Below, in pieces: positions 27,856 to 36,422 of a stretch of DNA of 64,000 nucleotides. Origin of the DNA: an uncultured Acidimicrobiales bacterium (GTDB taxonomy: Bacteria; Actinomycetota; Acidimicrobiia; Acidimicrobiales; SHLQ01); assembly GCA_938015295.1 (NCBI GenBank), contig CALLQB010000008.1, positions 62,001 to 126,000 of the forward strand. Reading direction: 5' to 3'. A program made the translations under genes and the position numbers. The notes under the pieces are model-generated. The model made no database searches. It was not told the DNA's origin and worked only from the letters and a program-made list of their open reading frames with translations. Positions within the stretch are counted from its first letter, which is position 1. Each line of letters starts with the position of its first letter.

Positions 27856-27861
27856 TACTCT
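27856..27861 (+). promoter_or_regulatory. -10 box of leaderless ROK kinase gene
   Basis: TACTCT ends 7 nt before the GTG at 27869; there is no ribosome site. Confidence 0.55.
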
Positions 27862-27868
27862 CGGGGCC

Positions 27869-28831
27869 GTGAGCGAACAGGTCGCCGGGTTCGATATCGG
27901 CGGAACAAAAACACTGGCTCTTGTCGTCAGTGGCAAAGAGGTCGTAGCGCGCCGCAAAGTGCCGCGCCCCCACGGTGGCGAAGAAACCGTGAGTCAGCTG
28001 CACGACCTGGTCGAACAACTCGAAATCGACACTGGCGCATCGATCGATGCTGTCGGTGTTGGCATCGCTGGCGCAATCGGCGACGGCTGGGTGAAGTACT
28101 CACCCAACATTCCTGAGATCGTCGACTTTCCGCTGCAAGACAAGCTCGCGGCGAACCTCGATCGCCCGGTTGTGGTCGACAACGATGCGACCACCGCTAC
28201 GTGGGCCGAACTACATATGGGTGCCGGTCGAGACGTTGCCGACATGGCCTACGTCGCGTTGGGCACCGGCATCGGTACAGGCTTTGTGCTCAACGGCCAG
28301 CTGCTTCGGGGCGCAAACGGATTCGCTGGCGAGTCTGGGCATATGGTGGTCAACAGCGACGGCGAAAAGCACATCACCAACGTGCGGGGCCCCTGGGAAA
28401 TGCGCGCGTCGGGGTCAGGACTAGGCGCACTAGCCCGCGAATTCGCCTCCCGCGGTGAGGCCTCAACGATCGTCGGCCTCGCCGGATCTATTGCGGCGAT
28501 CCGGGGCGAACATGTGAGTCAGGCTCTGACGGCAGGGACCGAGCCGGGCACCGCTGAGGCGCTCGCCATCCTCGACGATTTTGCCGTCGACGTAGCCGTC
28601 GGCATGGTCAACCTCGTCTACATCCTCGACCCCGAACGCATCGTGCTCGGCGGCGGGCTCGTCAACCTCGGCGAGCCGCTGCGTCAACGGGTCGACGCGC
28701 AGGTTAACCGAACCATCATCGGCGGCGAATTTCGCCCGCAGGTTCCGGTCGTGCTTGCCGAACTAGGCAGCGACGCTGGCGCACTAGGTGCCGCACTTCT
28801 CGCGGCTGACGCCCTTTCGGCACTGCGGTAG
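27869..28831 (+). CDS. ROK-family sugar kinase, probably glucokinase
   Basis: This 320-residue kinase has the ATP phosphate loop AGFDIGGTKTLALVV at its N-terminus, the sugar-binding DNDATTATWAE, the catalytic Asp within the same VVDNDA strand, and the GTGIGTGFVLNGQLLRGANG adenosine/sugar segment. GFAGESGHMVV holds the conserved Glu and His of the sugar site, but the usual ROK zinc cluster CxCGxxGC is absent: the position reads NVRGPWEMRASG. Actinobacterial glucokinases of the ROK type are the best match; other hexoses are possible. The start GTG 27869 follows a TACTCT box. The last four codons are duplicated just after the stop. Confidence 0.85.
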   Translation: MSEQVAGFDIGGTKTLALVVSGKEVVARRKVPRPHGGEETVSQLHDLVEQLEIDTGASIDAVGVGIAGAIGDGWVKYSPNIPEIVDFPLQDKLAANLDRPVVVDNDATTATWAELHMGAGRDVADMAYVALGTGIGTGFVLNGQLLRGANGFAGESGHMVVNSDGEKHITNVRGPWEMRASGSGLGALAREFASRGEASTIVGLAGSIAAIRGEHVSQALTAGTEPGTAEALAILDDFAVDVAVGMVNLVYILDPERIVLGGGLVNLGEPLRQRVDAQVNRTIIGGEFRPQVPVVLAELGSDAGALGAALLAADALSALR

Positions 28832-28848
28832 CTTGCACTGCGGTAGCT
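28820..28848. repeat. 14-bp direct repeat across the ROK kinase stop codon
   Basis: GCACTGCGGTAGCT occurs at 28820-28833 and 28835-28848. The first copy contains the gene's stop (28829-28831) and the second, 15 bp on, places another in-frame TAG five codons downstream. Confidence 0.85.
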
Positions 28849-28874
28849 GGCAGAGCTGCGTTCCAGAGAACGAA

Positions 28875-29768
28875 CTACAGATTTGCCCCCTCGGCGGTGG
28901 TCATCGGGCTGCGAGGATCTTGCGGCATTGCGTCCCACGAATCGCGAACCCAATGATGTGCCGGATCGTCGCAAAACGCCATGCTGCGCTCTTCGCCCGG
29001 ACCGGCCAACACGTTGAGGTAGTACATCGAATACCCGGGAGCTGCCACGCACGGCCCGTGGTAGCCGCGGGGCACCAAAAAGACGTCGCCGTCGGCAACG
29101 GTGACGTTGGCGTCGATCTCGCCGTCGCCGGTATAGGTGCGGTGAAGCCCAAAGCCGTCGTCCGCGTACTCGGTCGTTCCCGCCTTCCCGATGCGGAAGT
29201 AGTAGATCTCTTCATTGTTGGCTTCGCACTCGGGCGAGTCATCGTGTTTGTGCGGCGGGTACGACGACCAGTTTCCGTCGGGGGTCAACACTTCGCAACA
29301 GATCAACCGGTCGGCGCCCGTTTGGGTGTCGGGGGTGAAGAAGCTGGTGATCTGGCGGGTTGCTGGTCCTGCTCCTCGGGTGTCGACGACGACGTCTTCT
29401 GCGGGCCCATAGAACGGTTCGAGCTTTTTTTCGGCCTTCGCCATGCACAGCGCGACCTCAACGTGTGCGCCGCTAGCGATGCGAATCTCAGAACGACAGG
29501 GTGCGTACGCAAAGTCGGTCACGCGGCTAAATACCGATTCGCGACCATGTAGTGAGAAGATCTCGCCTTCGCACTCGACGGTGAGGCCTCCCCCACTGAG
29601 CGGAAGGATGACCATCTCGTACGCGCTGGTCGGGATAGTGCGTGACTCCCCGGGTGCAAGCTTTAGGACTCGCAGGCCGCTGTATGTCCACCCGGCGCGC
29701 TCGGCGGTGAGGTGCAACGGGTCATCGCCGTCGGCCAGGGATTCGTTTGGGTGGTGAAGTTTGCTCAT
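28875..29768 (-). CDS. iolB: 5-deoxy-glucuronate isomerase
   Basis: This 297-residue bicupin enzyme converts 5-deoxy-glucuronate to 5-dehydro-2-deoxygluconate in myo-inositol breakdown. Family motifs visible are GRESVFSRVTDFAYAP, the metal-binding SSYPPHKHDD near residue 167, EEIYYFRI with the metal Glu, and DVFLVPRGYHGPCVAAPGY with the third His. It lies 2 bp after the GNAT gene on the minus strand, so the two are co-transcribed. No other inositol gene is in the window, so the pathway genes must be elsewhere or the enzyme has another use. Confidence 0.92.
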   Translation of the reverse strand: MSKLHHPNESLADGDDPLHLTAERAGWTYSGLRVLKLAPGESRTIPTSAYEMVILPLSGGGLTVECEGEIFSLHGRESVFSRVTDFAYAPCRSEIRIASGAHVEVALCMAKAEKKLEPFYGPAEDVVVDTRGAGPATRQITSFFTPDTQTGADRLICCEVLTPDGNWSSYPPHKHDDSPECEANNEEIYYFRIGKAGTTEYADDGFGLHRTYTGDGEIDANVTVADGDVFLVPRGYHGPCVAAPGYSMYYLNVLAGPGEERSMAFCDDPAHHWVRDSWDAMPQDPRSPMTTAEGANL

Positions 29769-29770
29769 CG

Positions 29771-30199
29771 TTACAGTTCGTATCGGTACACGTTGGTGTC
29801 GCGTTGAACAAAACCGATGCGTTGATACAGCCGGTTGGCAGCTTCACGCGATGGCCGCGACGTGAGATCGACTGTTTTGGCGCCAGCTTCTCGGGCCCGT
29901 TCGAGGGCCGCATCGTTCAGCGCCTGACCAACGCCTTTTCCTCGAGCAGATTCATCCACCACGACATCTTCGATCCACGCCCGCATCGCGGTGGGAATCC
30001 GGAAGAGCGCGAGCGTGAGACTGCCGACGATCTTGTCGCCATCGCGGGCGATGAGCAGCACCGACGAACGACTGCTAGCCATCGAACGCAACTGGTCGGC
30101 TGACGGCGGCGGGTTTGACTTCGAAAGCTGCGGAATAAGCCGCGCAAACGCGTCGACGATGTCGTCGTCAACTTCGGTCACTTCAGAAATCGAAATCAT
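29771..30199 (-). CDS. GNAT-family N-acetyltransferase
   Basis: This 142-residue protein has the GNAT core: a strand SVLLIARDGDKIVGSLTLAL, IEDVVVDESARGKGVGQALN with the acetyl-CoA-binding RGKGVG loop, and the C-terminal ANRLYQRIGFVQRDTNVYRY typical of small acetyltransferases. The substrate is not predictable. It is the first gene of a two-gene unit with iolB. A TACACT box at 30242-30247 on the minus strand is a possible -10 with a leader of about 35 nt. Confidence 0.85.
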   Translation of the reverse strand: MISISEVTEVDDDIVDAFARLIPQLSKSNPPPSADQLRSMASSRSSVLLIARDGDKIVGSLTLALFRIPTAMRAWIEDVVVDESARGKGVGQALNDAALERAREAGAKTVDLTSRPSREAANRLYQRIGFVQRDTNVYRYEL

Positions 30200-30334
30200 G
30201 GTTGTGGTCGTTCCTCAGGAGTATTCACGGCAACGATGCGAAGTGTAGCCACCGGAGACGGACAATGAATTTTGCCGTTGCCGCGAAAATGAATACCGAT
30301 CACACACGCGGTGGGTATACGTGTGATACGCCGA

Positions 30335-30340
30335 TACCCT
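30335..30340 (+). promoter_or_regulatory. -10 box of leaderless PAC2 gene
   Basis: TACCCT ends 8 nt before GTG 30349. This favours the GTG over several upstream in-frame ATGs at 30202-30291. Confidence 0.5.
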
Positions 30341-30348
30341 CAGCCTCC

Positions 30349-31221
30349 GTGTCTTTCAAACCCGCCGAGTTCATCGAACTGACATCCGAGTTGCCGACGA
30401 AAGCAACCGTGCTTGTTGCGGCCTTCGAGGGCTGGAACGACGCCGGAGATTCTGCTTCTTTGGCCGCTAGTTTCCTGAAGGACCAGTGGAAGGGTGCCGA
30501 ACTCGGCCACATCGAGCCCGAAGAGTTCTACGATTTCACCACCACGCGACCACAGGTTGAGCTCAGCGAGAATCGCCGACGCCGAATCCGTTGGCCGGAG
30601 ATCACCTTCTGGACCGGCCCCATCGATGATGAACGCGATGCGATCATCGTTGTCGGATCAGAACCGCAGCTGCGCTGGCGTACCTTCAGCAACCAGATCA
30701 TCGATATCGCGAAACGGTGCGATGTCGAACGGGTTGTCACCCTGGGAGCGCTACTAGCCGAAGTTCCCCACACCCGCCCCTCGCCAATCTTTGGCTCTAG
30801 CGACAACCCCGAGGTAGCCGAAAGGTTCAACCTCAAAGCTTCGACCTATGAGGGACCCACCGGAATTGTCGGGGTCCTCAACACCGAGTGTGCGTTGCAA
30901 GGTCTCGAGGTACTCAGTCTCTGGGCTGCCGTTCCGTCGTATCTGCCAGGCGCATCGTCACCCAAAGCCGCTCGGGCGTTGGTTACCCGGCTTACGGAAA
31001 TTCTCGACACTGAGGTCAGCACGACCGATCTCGATCTTGCAACGGTCACCTACGAGCGACAGGTCGGCGAGATGGTTGCCGAGGACGCCGACACGGCCAA
31101 ATACGTGCAACAGCTCGAAGAGGACCACGACGATGACGGCGCAGAGACCGCTGATCTCTCGGCGGCCGATCCTGCGGCGATGGTTGCTGACCTCGAACAG
31201 TTCCTCCGCAATCAGCAGTAG
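30349..31221 (+). CDS. PAC2-family protein
   Basis: This 290-residue protein belongs to the PAC2 (proteasome assembly chaperone 2-like) family, widespread in actinobacteria. Typical segments are TVLVAAFEGWNDAGDSASLA near residue 18, ITFWTGPIDDERDAIIVVGSEPQLRWR, VVTLGALLAEVPHTRPSPIF and GIVGVLNTECALQGL. Its bacterial role is not established; a link to proteasome assembly is by homology only. The last 60 residues are acidic and probably helical. It converges on the RTX gene across a terminator hairpin. Confidence 0.85.
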   Translation: MSFKPAEFIELTSELPTKATVLVAAFEGWNDAGDSASLAASFLKDQWKGAELGHIEPEEFYDFTTTRPQVELSENRRRRIRWPEITFWTGPIDDERDAIIVVGSEPQLRWRTFSNQIIDIAKRCDVERVVTLGALLAEVPHTRPSPIFGSSDNPEVAERFNLKASTYEGPTGIVGVLNTECALQGLEVLSLWAAVPSYLPGASSPKAARALVTRLTEILDTEVSTTDLDLATVTYERQVGEMVAEDADTAKYVQQLEEDHDDDGAETADLSAADPAAMVADLEQFLRNQQ

Positions 31222-31243
31222 CACTCCTCCCGAAAACGGAAAG

Positions 31244-31272
31244 CGGCCGCACCGGATACACCGATGCGGCCG
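31244..31272. terminator. bidirectional terminator between PAC2 and RTX genes
   Basis: CGGCCGCA (31244-31251) pairs with TGCGGCCG (31265-31272), extended by CGG/CCG after one mismatch, around an ATACA loop. It lies in the 86-bp gap between convergent genes. Confidence 0.7.
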
Positions 31273-31307
31273 ACTGACCTAGGGGAACAGCTAAGTGAAG
31301 TTGTTCG

Positions 31308-33221
31308 CTACGGGATGGTTACCGTCAAGACGTCGCCGGTACCCGGATCGGTCACCCGAACAACGTCGCCGCTAGCAAGCGCCGTCGTGATTGTTGCCGA
31401 CCAGTTGCCGTTGGTGCCGTTGGTGGTTGGCATCAGCGTCTCAGCTGCAGGGGTCGCTCCGCCCACAAGAACCTCGACGGTGAGGGTCTCGCCGGGAGCC
31501 CAGTCGAAGCGATCGACCGGCGCAACTGCGCCAGTGCCTGCGTCGACGGTGAATCCCTCGTGGGTGATAACAAACGCAGCCGCTTCGATGTCGGACTCAA
31601 GGTCAACAACCGTCGCTTTGGCTGCAACCTGGCCGTTGAGAGCGCTGATGTTGTAAGGAAGCGTGCTGAAGTCGGCACTCCAGATTCCCATACCGTCAGC
31701 TTCGACGGTGATCGGTGAGCTGTCACCGCTCGCTGGGCTGGTCGCAATAACTTCGACCGATGCACCTGGTGTAGCGGTGCCGAAGACGATTTCGCTCCAG
31801 CGCTCGACCTTGGTGATGGTGAGACCAATCGTGACCGTCTTCACGGCACCGTCGCCATCGTCGGTCACGGTGACCACGTCGCCGACCTCAAGAGGAACTG
31901 GTGAGAGTTCGCAAGCCGTGATGAAGACGTTGCCCGAATCGTCGAGCATGCCCAAATCGCCGTTGGCGTTGGTGTTACAGGTAACGGTCTGAGCTGCGCT
32001 GCCGGTTACAACAACCGAGATGGTCGAGTTTGGTGTCCAGCCACCGATGGAAGTGACGTCGGCCCAGCGGTTGACCTCGAAGTACGTACCAGGGTTGTTG
32101 TCGGAACCATCGGGCACGCCGTCGTTGTCAGCATCGTTGGTGACGGTGTCGCAGGCGTCGCCGATCATGTCGCCATCGGCGTCAGCCTGGTTGGTGTTGG
32201 GGTCGACGGGGCAGTTGTCGGTGGCGTCGGGGATCGTGTCGCCGTCGTCATCGAGGTCGCACGCATCGCCTTCGGCGTCGCCGTCGAGGTTGTTCTGGTT
32301 TGCGTTCGAGGTGTTCGGACAGTTGTCGGTGCTGTCGTCCACACCATCGCCGTCAGCATCGTTGGCTGGCAGTTCGCAGTTGGTGCGGGTTTCAGCAATA
32401 CAGGTGTCGGTCGCTGCGCCACCGTCTGCGGTGTCGGTTCCGCCTTGTCCGTCAAGGTTGTCTGCGCCGCCGTCGCCGCCCATGGTGTCGTTGCCTGCGC
32501 CACCGACGATTTTGTCGTTTTCGGAGCCGCCGAACAGTTGGTCGTCGCCGTCGTTACCTTTGAGGATGTCGGCGCCGGCTGCGCCGTCGATGAGGTCGTT
32601 GCCTTTGCCACCAACGAGGACGTCGTCGCCAGCACCGCCGTTGACGGTGTCGTTGCCGCCGCCGGCCTGGATGTTGTCGTTGCCGTCTTCACCGTTGATG
32701 ATGTCGGCGCCCGGCTTGCCCTTCAGGATGTCGTCGCCAGGTCCACCGTTGATAACGTCGGCACCGCCGCCGCCTTGAATACGGTCGATACCGTTGCCGC
32801 CGCTCAGGACGTCGTTGCCACCGAGACCACGAATGCTGTCGTTGCCGTCGCCACCATCGATGGTGTCGGCGCCAGTCTTGTTGCCGCCACGAATGAGGTC
32901 GTCGCCGGCCCCACCCTTGAGATCATCGTCGCCGAGGCCACCGTCGATGACGTCGTCGCCGCCGCGGCCAAACACGATGTCGTCGCCAGCTTTGGCGTTG
33001 ATTTCGTTCGCACCGTTTCCGGCGCAGATGTAGTCATTTCCGGACGTGCCGTTGATGACTGCATCGTTGGACACAATAACGTTGTAACCCGCTGGCGCAG
33101 TGCCACAGTTGGTTCCCTGGGCAGAAACGGGCGATGCAATGCCTACAAGACCAGTCGTGGCCAGTGCGGTAGCTGCTGCCGTCGCCGTAAAACGCCGCCG
33201 AAGCGTGGACAGTGACTTCAT
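31308..33221 (-). CDS. secreted RTX calcium-binding repeat protein with thrombospondin-3 repeats and Ig-like C-terminus
   Basis: This 637-residue protein has a signal peptide (residues 1-36, ending SPVSAQG). Residues about 57-275 contain some 20 glycine/aspartate nonapeptides of the RTX type ([33 protein letters not shown]), which fold into a calcium-filled beta-roll. A Cys-bearing spacer follows ([12 protein letters not shown]), then three thrombospondin type-3-like Ca repeats ([16 protein letters not shown] and similar, residues about 288-385). The last 250 residues form beta-sandwich domains. No catalytic module and no type I secretion signal are obvious, and the signal peptide suggests Sec export. 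It is probably an extracellular adhesion or surface protein. Confidence 0.85.
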   Translation of the reverse strand: MKSLSTLRRRFTATAAATALATTGLVGIASPVSAQGTNCGTAPAGYNVIVSNDAVINGTSGNDYICAGNGANEINAKAGDDIVFGRGGDDVIDGGLGDDDLKGGAGDDLIRGGNKTGADTIDGGDGNDSIRGLGGNDVLSGGNGIDRIQGGGGADVINGGPGDDILKGKPGADIINGEDGNDNIQAGGGNDTVNGGAGDDVLVGGKGNDLIDGAAGADILKGNDGDDQLFGGSENDKIVGGAGNDTMGGDGGADNLDGQGGTDTADGGAATDTCIAETRTNCELPANDADGDGVDDSTDNCPNTSNANQNNLDGDAEGDACDLDDDGDTIPDATDNCPVDPNTNQADADGDMIGDACDTVTNDADNDGVPDGSDNNPGTYFEVNRWADVTSIGGWTPNSTISVVVTGSAAQTVTCNTNANGDLGMLDDSGNVFITACELSPVPLEVGDVVTVTDDGDGAVKTVTIGLTITKVERWSEIVFGTATPGASVEVIATSPASGDSSPITVEADGMGIWSADFSTLPYNISALNGQVAAKATVVDLESDIEAAAFVITHEGFTVDAGTGAVAPVDRFDWAPGETLTVEVLVGGATPAAETLMPTTNGTNGNWSATITTALASGDVVRVTDPGTGDVLTVTIP

Positions 33222-33372
33222 TGAATAACCTCAAGTAGGTAGGTAATAGGGGAAGATCGTGGAACGAGGACACGTCCCACTAAACACCATAATGCCACCT
33301 AGAGTGATAATCCATACAAAAAATCTCACGTTGAATTAACACGCAGATGACCTAGCAACAAAGTCTGCCCGT

Positions 33373-33378
33373 TAGGAT
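33373..33378 (+). promoter_or_regulatory. -10 box of leaderless glnD
   Basis: TAGGAT ends 7 nt before the GTG at 33386; no ribosome site is present. Confidence 0.55.
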
Positions 33379-33385
33379 CGCCCAA

Positions 33386-35704
33386 GTGGATGATGCTCAG
33401 GCAATCGATCGAAGTTCGGCAGCACAAGACCGCACCCTCGGAGGCCTCGACTACAGCCATCGGCTTTCGGCGGCCACCGACACGTGGCTGGCCCATCTAT
33501 TCGACACAGCGGTAGCCGACTTCCCGGATGCCTCGGGCAAACTCGCTCTCGTGGCACTCGGCGGTTACGGCCGCGGCGAACTCGCTCCTGGCAGCGACAT
33601 CGATGTTCTGCTTCTCCATCACAAAAAGCTCGACAGCTCGGTCGTCGCCGAGCTTGCACAACGGATCTGGTATCCACTTTGGGATGCTGGTCTCAAACTC
33701 GGCCACAGCGCACGAACGATCGACGAGACCGTTGCACTTGCTAGTGACGACCTCTTCACGGCGACCGCGATTTTGAACCTGCGCCGCCTAGCCGGCAGCG
33801 CACAAATGGTCGATGACCTCGAGGCTGCAGGACTCGCACAGTGGATGAAAGGACACAAGCGGTACCTCACCGATCTGTACGAACAGGTCCGTCAACGCGA
33901 TCAGGACCACGGCGAACTCGCCTTCCTTCTCGAACCCGACATCAAAGACTCGCGTGGCGGACTCCGCGACGTGCACGCAATGGCGTGGGCCGAGACCACC
34001 GAGCCCTGGATTCCCGAGATCGATCGACTGCCACTCACCGACGCCTACCAAACGCTCACCGACGTTCGTGTTGCTCTCCATCAGGTCACGGGCCGCCCAT
34101 CGAACAAGCTGCTCCTAGAACTGCAGGATGAGGTAGCCGAACGCCTCGGGTTTTCTGATGCCGACGCGCTGATGGCCGAGGTCGCCTCAGCCGGCCGCTC
34201 TGTTCTTTGGACCAGCAACGGCGTTTGGAACCGAGTCCACGGCTCATTGCGAAGCCGCCGCCTCCGCAGCGCAAAAGCTCGCGAGGTTGCGCCAGGAGTC
34301 ATTCTCGAAGACCGGCGCGTTCGACTCGACCGGCGCACCGACGTCAGCAAAGAGCCGCTCTTGGCCCTTCGTGTCGCCACGCAAGCTGCGTTACATCAGG
34401 CGTTCATCGAACGCGATACCCTCACGTCGCTTGCAGAGGACGCACCGCCACTTCCCGAACCTTGGCCCGACGAAGCTCGCGGGCTCCTGTCCGACCTCCT
34501 TCTCACCGGTCGGGCAGCTATTCCGGTCTGGGAAGCCCTCGATCAGGTCGGCCTCATCGTGCAACTCATTCCCGAGTGGGAGCCTTGCCGCAGCCGACCG
34601 CAACGAAACGCCTACCACCGATTTACCGTCGACCGGCACCTCATCGAGGCGGCAGCCGAAGCCGCTGCGCTCGCCGATCAGGTCGACCGGCCCGATCTAC
34701 TCGTCCTCGGGGCGCTTCTCCACGACATCGGTAAGGGGTATCCAGGCGACCACACCGAGGTCGGAATCGACCTCGTCAACGTGATGGCGCCTCGGATGGG
34801 CTTCGACGCCGACGAAACCGCCGCACTGGTCGATATGGTTCGCCACCACCTTCTCCTACCCGACGTTGCGACAAGACGCGACCTCGACGACAACGGCACG
34901 CTCACCTTTGTCGCCGGTGAGGTTGGTTCGGTCGAACTTCTCGAGCTGCTGGGTGCACTCACCGAAGCCGACTCGATCGCTACCGGCCCTGCAGCGTGGG
35001 GCACGTGGAAAGCCGAACTCGTCAATACTCTTGTCGACCGAACTACCCACCTACTCCTCGGCGGCGACGTCGAAGAAGTCGTCGACAACGAGTTCCCCAC
35101 CGACGCGCAGCGCGCTCTGATGGCGAGCCGACAGCTTCACATCGAGGCCAGCGAAAACACCCTCACCGTCATTGCGCCCGACCGACCAGGCATGTTTGCC
35201 AGAGTTGCCGGAGCGCTGGCGCTCAACGGCGTCGACATTCTTGAGGCAAACGTTCACTCCGAAAACGGCATGGGCATCGAGTACTTCCGCGTCGCTTACG
35301 CGTACGAAGGCGCACCGCCCTGGGACCGGCTCATCGGCGACCTTGAGAAGGCGTTGCGCGGCGGCCTAGCCATCGAGGCCCGGCTGGCCGAGCGAGCCGA
35401 GACCTATCGCCAACCGCGTGCAAAGGCCGCCCGACCCACGGTGCCGTCGGTGGTGTTCGACAACACCACCTCCGACATCGCCACAATCATCGAGGTCAGC
35501 TGCCCCGACGGCATCGGTGTGCTCTACAAGATCGTGCGGTCCTTCCACGAGTTCGATCTCGACGTTGTGGGAGCAAAGGTGCAAACCCTCATGCACGATG
35601 TGGTGGACAACTTCTATGTACTCACCGCCGACGGGGCGAAACTCGACGATGCCGAAGTCCTCGCCGATGTCGAACGCGCGGTCCTGTTCTCGCTCATGAG
35701 ATAG
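33386..35704 (+). CDS. glnD: PII protein uridylyltransferase/uridylyl-removing enzyme
   Basis: This 772-residue sensor adds or removes UMP (or AMP in some actinobacteria) on the PII protein in answer to glutamine. The nucleotidyltransferase motif GRGELAPGSDIDVLLLH is near residue 65. The linker helices (LVRQRDQDHGELAFLLEPDIK-like region, GGLRDVHAMAWA) follow, then the HD domain with LLHDIGKGYPGDHTEVGI near residue 450. Two ACT domains close the protein (TVIAPDRPGMFARVAGALAL and VSCPDGIGVLYKIVRSFHEF). The GTG start sits 7 nt after a TAGGAT box. No glnK/glnB is next to it here. A Nudix gene follows after about 30 bp. Confidence 0.93.
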   Translation: MDDAQAIDRSSAAQDRTLGGLDYSHRLSAATDTWLAHLFDTAVADFPDASGKLALVALGGYGRGELAPGSDIDVLLLHHKKLDSSVVAELAQRIWYPLWDAGLKLGHSARTIDETVALASDDLFTATAILNLRRLAGSAQMVDDLEAAGLAQWMKGHKRYLTDLYEQVRQRDQDHGELAFLLEPDIKDSRGGLRDVHAMAWAETTEPWIPEIDRLPLTDAYQTLTDVRVALHQVTGRPSNKLLLELQDEVAERLGFSDADALMAEVASAGRSVLWTSNGVWNRVHGSLRSRRLRSAKAREVAPGVILEDRRVRLDRRTDVSKEPLLALRVATQAALHQAFIERDTLTSLAEDAPPLPEPWPDEARGLLSDLLLTGRAAIPVWEALDQVGLIVQLIPEWEPCRSRPQRNAYHRFTVDRHLIEAAAEAAALADQVDRPDLLVLGALLHDIGKGYPGDHTEVGIDLVNVMAPRMGFDADETAALVDMVRHHLLLPDVATRRDLDDNGTLTFVAGEVGSVELLELLGALTEADSIATGPAAWGTWKAELVNTLVDRTTHLLLGGDVEEVVDNEFPTDAQRALMASRQLHIEASENTLTVIAPDRPGMFARVAGALALNGVDILEANVHSENGMGIEYFRVAYAYEGAPPWDRLIGDLEKALRGGLAIEARLAERAETYRQPRAKAARPTVPSVVFDNTTSDIATIIEVSCPDGIGVLYKIVRSFHEFDLDVVGAKVQTLMHDVVDNFYVLTADGAKLDDAEVLADVERAVLFSLMR

Positions 35705-35723
35705 CGCCCGAAGCCGAAACCAC

Positions 35724-35729
35724 TAGGCT
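35724..35729 (+). promoter_or_regulatory. -10 box before the Nudix gene
   Basis: TAGGCT is 3 nt from ATG 35733 but 6 nt from GTG 35736. The usual spacing in this window favours the GTG as the leaderless start. Confidence 0.45.
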
Positions 35730-35735
35730 CAGATG

Positions 35736-36422
35736 GTGACCGATTCAGTGCCGATTACCGAGGCCGACCTCATCCGCTGGAGCGAAACGCTTTCGGCAAC
35801 CGCCCGCACCGGGCTCGGGTTCACCGAGAACCTGTACGAACGAGAGCGCTTCGAGGAGATCCTTGAAATCGCTGGCGAGATTCGAGCTCGGGCTCAATCG
35901 CCATTTTCAGCCGAAACGCTCGTCGATGAGTGGATGAAACTCGTGGGCGACGGCGTCGCCGGCTACGTCACCCCCAAGTCGACTGTTGGGGCGATTGTCG
36001 GCAACGACAACGGCGAAATATTGCTCATCCAGCGGGCAGATTCAGGGGTGTGGCTCTACCCAACGGGCTGGGCCGACGTTGGTTACTCACCGTCGGAGAT
36101 CGCCGTAAAGGAATGCAAAGAGGAAACAGGCATCGACGTCGAAGTTACCGGCGTGCTCGCAATCCTTGACGGACTCCGTCTTGGCTTCACCCGCATTCCC
36201 CTCTACTCGATCGTCTTTTTGTGCCGCGCCGTTGGCGGCACACTCAAAGGTCACCCTCTCGAAACCACCGATGTCGGCTGGTTCAGCGAAGACGCATTGC
36301 CCGAACCCCTGGCTGGTCTCGACAACTGGGTGAAGCCTGCGTTCAAGGCAATCCGCGGCGAACCATTCGACATACTCTTTGATGCCCCTCGTATCCCACC
36401 ATGGGAAGGCTCCGACACATGA
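35736..36422 (+). CDS. Nudix hydrolase with N-terminal helical domain
   Basis: This 228-residue protein has an N-terminal helical region (residues about 1-70, LSATARTGLGFTENLYERER) of the kind found in Nudix hydrolases acting on nucleoside-diphosphate-linked compounds. The Nudix domain follows: the box reads GWADVGYSPSEIAVKECKEE then TGI, with the usual G and the REUxEE-like KECKEE, but Tyr at the first Glu position, as in this subfamily. Metal-dependent hydrolysis of an NDP-sugar or similar is expected. ATG 35733 is an alternative start. The gene overlaps the next one by 4 bp (ATGA), showing coupling. Confidence 0.85.
   Translation: MTDSVPITEADLIRWSETLSATARTGLGFTENLYERERFEEILEIAGEIRARAQSPFSAETLVDEWMKLVGDGVAGYVTPKSTVGAIVGNDNGEILLIQRADSGVWLYPTGWADVGYSPSEIAVKECKEETGIDVEVTGVLAILDGLRLGFTRIPLYSIVFLCRAVGGTLKGHPLETTDVGWFSEDALPEPLAGLDNWVKPAFKAIRGEPFDILFDAPRIPPWEGSDT

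Noticed and set aside
32400-33050. Regularly spaced repeats that could suggest a CRISPR array
   Set aside because: The period is about 27 bp with no conserved spacer/repeat boundary, and it translates into RTX nonapeptides.
32020-33215. Two open frames of about 250 codons opposite the RTX repeats, giving repetitive Val/Ala/Asp or Pro/Ser peptides
   Set aside because: They mirror the nonapeptide repeats of the minus-strand RTX gene, which has a signal peptide and recognisable calcium motifs.
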